A DNA stretch of 8,965 bases, taken from NCBI GenBank assembly GCA_946412445.1, contig CAMKHH010000030.1, positions 1 to 8,965 on the forward strand, read 5' to 3'. The position numbers and the translations under genes were made by a program. This document shows positions 6,650-8,965 of this stretch, piece by piece. This DNA comes from an uncultured Eubacterium sp. (GTDB lineage Bacteria > Bacillota > Clostridia > Lachnospirales > Lachnospiraceae). The stretch's first letter is position 1; every line of letters starts with the position of its first letter. The notes below the pieces were generated by a model. The model searched no databases. It saw nothing but the letters and a program-made list of their open reading frames with translations, and was not told the origin of the DNA.

Positions 6650-6729
6650 AAAGAAGAAAGCCTGGTCATATTAAGAAGAATAAAGCATTTGTCAGATAAA
6701 AGGCTGCATATAGGACGGGAGATGAATAT

Positions 6730-7548
6730 ATGGCCGGGCAGCAGTTAGTCTATCACTATTGTACAGTGGAAGCTTTGATGAATATTCTGAAGAACCGGAG
6801 CATTCGGCTTTCGGATATGGAAAAATCTAATGATTATGCGGAGCGTCGATGGATGCAGGAGATGATTGCAGAGGAATTCTGCCATCTGATGCCCGATAAA
6901 TATGAGAAGCAGAGGGCGTTCCGTGTCTGTTTTCAGTCATTTACAGAACAGAAAAATCTGTATGCGGCCTGTTTTTCTGAAAAGCCGGATCTTTTAAGTC
7001 AATGGCGTGCTTATGCAATGGATGGAAGAGGGGTTGCTATTGGATTTGAAAAAGAAGCTTTTCACGAAGCAGCAAATCCTGCAGTCAGATTTTTGAAAAT
7101 CTGTTATGATTCCAAAGAGCAAAAAATATATGCCAGAACACAGGCTGAAGAAATTTTCAGGCAGTTGGAACGGGGATTGTCGATGCAAGAGGTCGTACGT
7201 GCGGTGTATGGAAAAGCAGAAGTTGAACTCAGTATTATGAAGAATCCTGCATTTGAAGAGGAACAGGAATGGCGAATCTGTCTGGCGGCTGTTCCGGAAG
7301 CATGTACAGATATATTTTTGTTGAAAAAAGGATTCCGTCTGTCACCTGTCCGGATTTATTACAGCAATTATAGGCTCATATCCTATATGGAACTTATATT
7401 TTCCGAAGAAAAGGACAGCATGGTAAGAGAAATCATACTCGGACCTAAATGCAGGCTGGAAAAACGGGATGTACAGATGTGTCTGGGACTTTGGGGATAT
7501 GAGAAAGAACGGGTTCAGATACTGCAGTCGAGTGCTACGTATTCCTGA
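6730..7548 (+). CDS. DUF2971 domain-containing protein
   Basis: This 272-residue, probably cytoplasmic protein spans the whole DUF2971 family pattern. It opens with LVYHYCTVEALMNILKNRSI, followed by RLSDMEKSNDYAE (26-38). The centre has YAACFSEKPDLLSQWRAYA (78-96) and GVAIGF (101-106). Later come FEEEQEWR (175-182) and ILGPK (236-240). These are the conserved blocks of the family; its biochemical function is not established as far as I know. There is no signal peptide and no membrane segment. ATG 6730 follows GGGAGA (6717-6722) by seven bases. The gene stands 134 bp after the metal regulator, and no strong terminator separates them, so some read-through from the regulator promoters is possible. 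It is intact, with base usage like its neighbours. Confidence 0.8.
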   Translation: MAGQQLVYHYCTVEALMNILKNRSIRLSDMEKSNDYAERRWMQEMIAEEFCHLMPDKYEKQRAFRVCFQSFTEQKNLYAACFSEKPDLLSQWRAYAMDGRGVAIGFEKEAFHEAANPAVRFLKICYDSKEQKIYARTQAEEIFRQLERGLSMQEVVRAVYGKAEVELSIMKNPAFEEEQEWRICLAAVPEACTDIFLLKKGFRLSPVRIYYSNYRLISYMELIFSEEKDSMVREIILGPKCRLEKRDVQMCLGLWGYEKERVQILQSSATYS

Positions 7549-7555
7549 AAACCTG

Positions 7556-7584
7556 TTGTTATACCGCCTGGAATCTGGTATCAT
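7556..7584 (+). promoter_or_regulatory. Possible promoter of the DUF3786 gene
   Basis: TTGTTA (7556-7561) and TATCAT (7579-7584) are separated by 17 bases in the 125-bp gap between the two genes. The -10 lies in a perfect palindrome, GTATCATGATAC (7578-7589). It directly abuts the repeat element at 7583-7610. Confidence 0.4.
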
Positions 7585-7610
7585 GATACAAGAGCCAAAA
7601 GGTTATGCCT
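7583..7610 (+). repeat. Dispersed 28-bp repeat, copy 1
   Basis: This matches 8933-8960 at 23 of 28 positions without gaps. Shared blocks are ATGATAC, CAAAAGGT and ATGC. It lies in the intergenic region before the DUF3786 gene. Confidence 0.6.
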
Positions 7611-7673
7611 GCATGAAAAAGCATGAGCTTGGGTATCAGGGGAATTATGTATCTGAAGGGAGAGGATGGTATA

Positions 7674-8345
7674 ATGTCTGAGAACAGGTATGGTAACGGG
7701 GATGTCGGAATAATATCAAATTATGAAAAGCTATGTGAATACTGGAGAGAGAGGTTTCTGGAGATAGAGGAGCAGGAACTGGCTGTTAAACTTCCGGAAC
7801 TGATCTGGCAGGAAGAGCATATTCTGCTGACGTATTATGGAAAGGAATATTGTATTAACCGTAAGGATGGGCGGATTCAGGGGTTGAATTCAACGGCTTG
7901 TGTTTCCTGTGAAAACCAGTTGACAATTTATAATCTGCTGTGGTATGCAAAGGAAGGTGCTCATATTCGAAATCAGTGGGTGCCTTTTCGTAATGTGAGG
8001 AATGCATCTCCGTTTACATCCGCGTTTACAGCCCATGTACTGCAGCCTTTTTCCGAGACTTTCAGCGGACATTTGGAGAAGCTGCATCATGCGGCGCAGA
8101 AGTTAGGAGGCATCGCATTACCTCAGGGAGACGCGGGCTATCAGATTAAGGCATTTGACTGTATTCCCGTTCAGTTCTTTTTCTGGGATGGAGATGATGA
8201 ATTTCGGGCACAATCCAACATTTTGTTTGATTATGGCGTCACTGACTTTATACATGTGGAGTCTACAGTATCTATTGCATCAGACGGAATACTCCGCCTG
8301 GCGGAAGAGGCGGAACTTCCGCTGAAAGGACATATCTACGATTAA
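7674..8345 (+). CDS. DUF3786 domain-containing protein
   Basis: This 223-residue, probably cytoplasmic protein is of unknown function. Family-like blocks are LTIYNLLWYA (83-92), WVPFRNV (102-108), GDAGYQI (152-158), then a segment with FDCIPVQFFFWDGDDEF (161-177) and SNILFDYGVTDFIHVEST (181-198). Together they fit DUF3786, a family common in anaerobic Firmicutes. Cysteines occur at 21, 60, 76, 79 and 163, including one CxxC at 76-79, but no clear cofactor site can be claimed. I chose ATG 7674 because AAGGGAGAGGA (7656-7666) precedes it at good distance. In-frame ATG 7647, with AGGGGA close by, and ATG 7623 are alternatives that would add 9 or 17 residues. Downstream is a terminator hairpin facing a convergent gene. 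Confidence 0.78.
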   Translation: MSENRYGNGDVGIISNYEKLCEYWRERFLEIEEQELAVKLPELIWQEEHILLTYYGKEYCINRKDGRIQGLNSTACVSCENQLTIYNLLWYAKEGAHIRNQWVPFRNVRNASPFTSAFTAHVLQPFSETFSGHLEKLHHAAQKLGGIALPQGDAGYQIKAFDCIPVQFFFWDGDDEFRAQSNILFDYGVTDFIHVESTVSIASDGILRLAEEAELPLKGHIYD

Positions 8346-8365
8346 CAGCTTCTGCTGGTTAATCA

Positions 8366-8402
8366 CGCAAACTGCCGGTCTTATTGACCGGCAGCAGGTT
8401 TT
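8366..8402. terminator. Terminator hairpin between convergent genes
   Basis: CTGCCGGTC (8372-8380) pairs perfectly with GACCGGCAG (8386-8394) across a TTATT loop. On the + strand TTTT follows at 8399-8402; on the minus strand TTT follows directly. It sits between the DUF3786 stop and the stop of the minus-strand gene, so it probably ends transcription from both sides. The T-runs are short. Confidence 0.75.
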
Positions 8403-8407
8403 CTGTA

Positions 8408-8896
8408 TTATGGCTGAGCGGACCACTGACAATATAAGTCCGTGTCGTCTTTGATACTTCGGAGGAAAGTGCCGGGCTGATACATAGTTCCGGATCCGCC
8501 CGGTATGGTATTCCATCCCCCAAACTGATATCCTTGTCTGGCGGGAATACAGTCAGAGATGCGCAAGGTTTCCCCTTCTCGTATTCTTATAGAAGCAGGA
8601 AGATTGATAACCTCTATGTCATCAGGAACATTAGCATGATAGTGTAAAGTACAAAATACGGCCTCCCACCTGGCATAAAGATTCAGATCTCCGATGCATC
8701 CATGTGGAATCATTGTAATCCTGTGTTTGTCAGCAGGAGATTTATACCATCCAAGAAAACGATACCCCGGTTGAGGTTCAGGCGCCGTCAGCGGGACATC
8801 CCCGGAAGCTATCTGATAAGATACCGGATTGAAATGTCTGGCCTGAATCAAATTATGATAATGTATTTGATAGGTCTTAATGGTAGAATGTTTCAT
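8408..8896 (-). CDS. Small protein with two InlB B-type (Flg_new) repeats
   Basis: This 162-residue protein is almost entirely two InlB B/Listeria-Bacteroides-type repeats. Counting from M1 at 8896, the first spans about residues 8-77, with PGYRFLGWY near 43-51 and LYARW at 73-77. The second spans about 81-158, with GYQFGGWNT near 122-130 and LYCQW at 154-158. Such repeats normally form extracellular beta-grasp-like modules of surface proteins. Here there is no signal peptide, sortase motif, membrane anchor or other domain, so export is not supported by the sequence. ATG 8896 follows GGGTGA (8907-8902) at five bases; in-frame GTG 8905 would add three residues. The gene is convergent with the DUF3786 gene and could be a truncated relic or a small intracellular protein. 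Confidence 0.75.
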   Translation of the reverse strand: MKHSTIKTYQIHYHNLIQARHFNPVSYQIASGDVPLTAPEPQPGYRFLGWYKSPADKHRITMIPHGCIGDLNLYARWEAVFCTLHYHANVPDDIEVINLPASIRIREGETLRISDCIPARQGYQFGGWNTIPGGSGTMYQPGTFLRSIKDDTDLYCQWSAQP

Positions 8897-8927
8897 AAAA
8901 TTCACCCGTCTTATATAATGATACTTT

Positions 8928-8956
8928 ATTATATGATACCAGGGTCAAAAGGTCAT
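8928..8956 (-). promoter_or_regulatory. Promoter of the minus-strand InlB-repeat gene
   Basis: Read on the minus strand, ATGACC (8956-8951) is followed after 17 bases by a perfect TATAAT (8933-8928). A second pair, TTGACC (8948-8943) and TATCAT (8923-8918), has a 19-base spacer. Both lie within about 60 bp of the start codon and overlap the 28-bp repeat copy. Confidence 0.55.
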
Positions 8957-8960
8957 GCGT
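8933..8960 (-). repeat. Dispersed 28-bp repeat, copy 2
   Basis: This matches 7583-7610 at 23 of 28 positions, at a constant offset of 1350 bp. On the minus strand it carries -35-like ATGACC and TTGACC sequences of the downstream gene's promoter. A further ATGATAC lies nearby at 8918-8924. Confidence 0.6.
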
Positions 8961-8965
8961 TTCAT

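Noticed and set aside
6647..6748. 33-codon reading frame between the regulator and the DUF2971 gene
   Set aside because: It has no ribosome-binding site, no recognisable similarity, and overlaps the start of the DUF2971 gene out of frame.
7578..7589. Perfect palindrome GTATCATGATAC considered as a mobile-element end or attachment site
   Set aside because: No integrase, transposase or flanking target duplication is present; a promoter-linked site is simpler.
7469..7681. 70-codon + strand frame spanning the gap between the DUF2971 and DUF3786 genes
   Set aside because: It overlaps the end of one gene and the start of the next in another frame, has no family features and no good start signal.
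1..8965. CRISPR arrays, tRNA or rRNA genes, riboswitches
   Set aside because: No regularly spaced repeats, no tRNA- or rRNA-like stretches, and no leader long enough with recognisable riboswitch motifs were seen.

Overview
The window looks like chromosomal DNA of an anaerobic, gut-type Firmicute, most likely a Lachnospiraceae member. The basis is family resemblance: an ECF transporter ATPase tail, a class III (oxygen-sensitive) ribonucleotide reductase, DUF2971 and DUF3786 proteins, Gram-positive Shine-Dalgarno sites and sigma-A-type promoters. No genus is assigned. I see no rRNA, tRNA, CRISPR array, transposase or phage gene.

Left block (1-3189, + strand). Four genes are chained by overlaps. 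They are the 3' end of an ECF transporter ATPase, a large membrane protein whose C-terminal half is an ECF substrate-binding (S) component, a TIM-barrel protein of the xylose isomerase/AP endonuclease 2 fold, and nrdG, the radical-SAM activase of the anaerobic ribonucleotide reductase. nrdG starts with TTG inside the end of the TIM-barrel gene, so it is translationally tied to the transporter operon.

Middle block (3188-5766). nrdD follows but has its own promoter, preceded by two NrdR-box-like palindromes exactly 31 bp apart. The first lies over the nrdG stop codon. NrdD carries an ATP-cone, the glycyl-radical catalytic core, a zinc motif and an extra C-terminal glutaredoxin/thioredoxin-like domain with CPNC. 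A rho-independent terminator closes the unit.

Regulator block (5783-6595). One open frame joins a Fur-type winged-helix domain, lacking the normal Fur dimerisation domain, to a short complete DtxR/MntR-type metal repressor. A strong internal ribosome-binding site could also yield the DtxR part alone. Upstream are two promoters, each overlapped by a TTAG-TATATA-CTAA-type palindrome, 62 bp apart, which suggests autoregulation by a metal-responsive repressor. No metal transporter gene follows in the window.

Right block (6596-8965). A DUF2971 gene and a DUF3786 gene follow on the + strand, then a two-way terminator hairpin. A convergent minus-strand gene encodes a small protein of two InlB B-type (Flg_new) repeats without a signal peptide. 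A 28-bp imperfect repeat occurs upstream of the DUF3786 gene and in the promoter of the minus-strand gene. The most interesting parts are the Fur-DtxR fusion with its twin operators, the NrdD-redoxin fusion under an NrdR-box pair, and the dispersed promoter-associated repeat.
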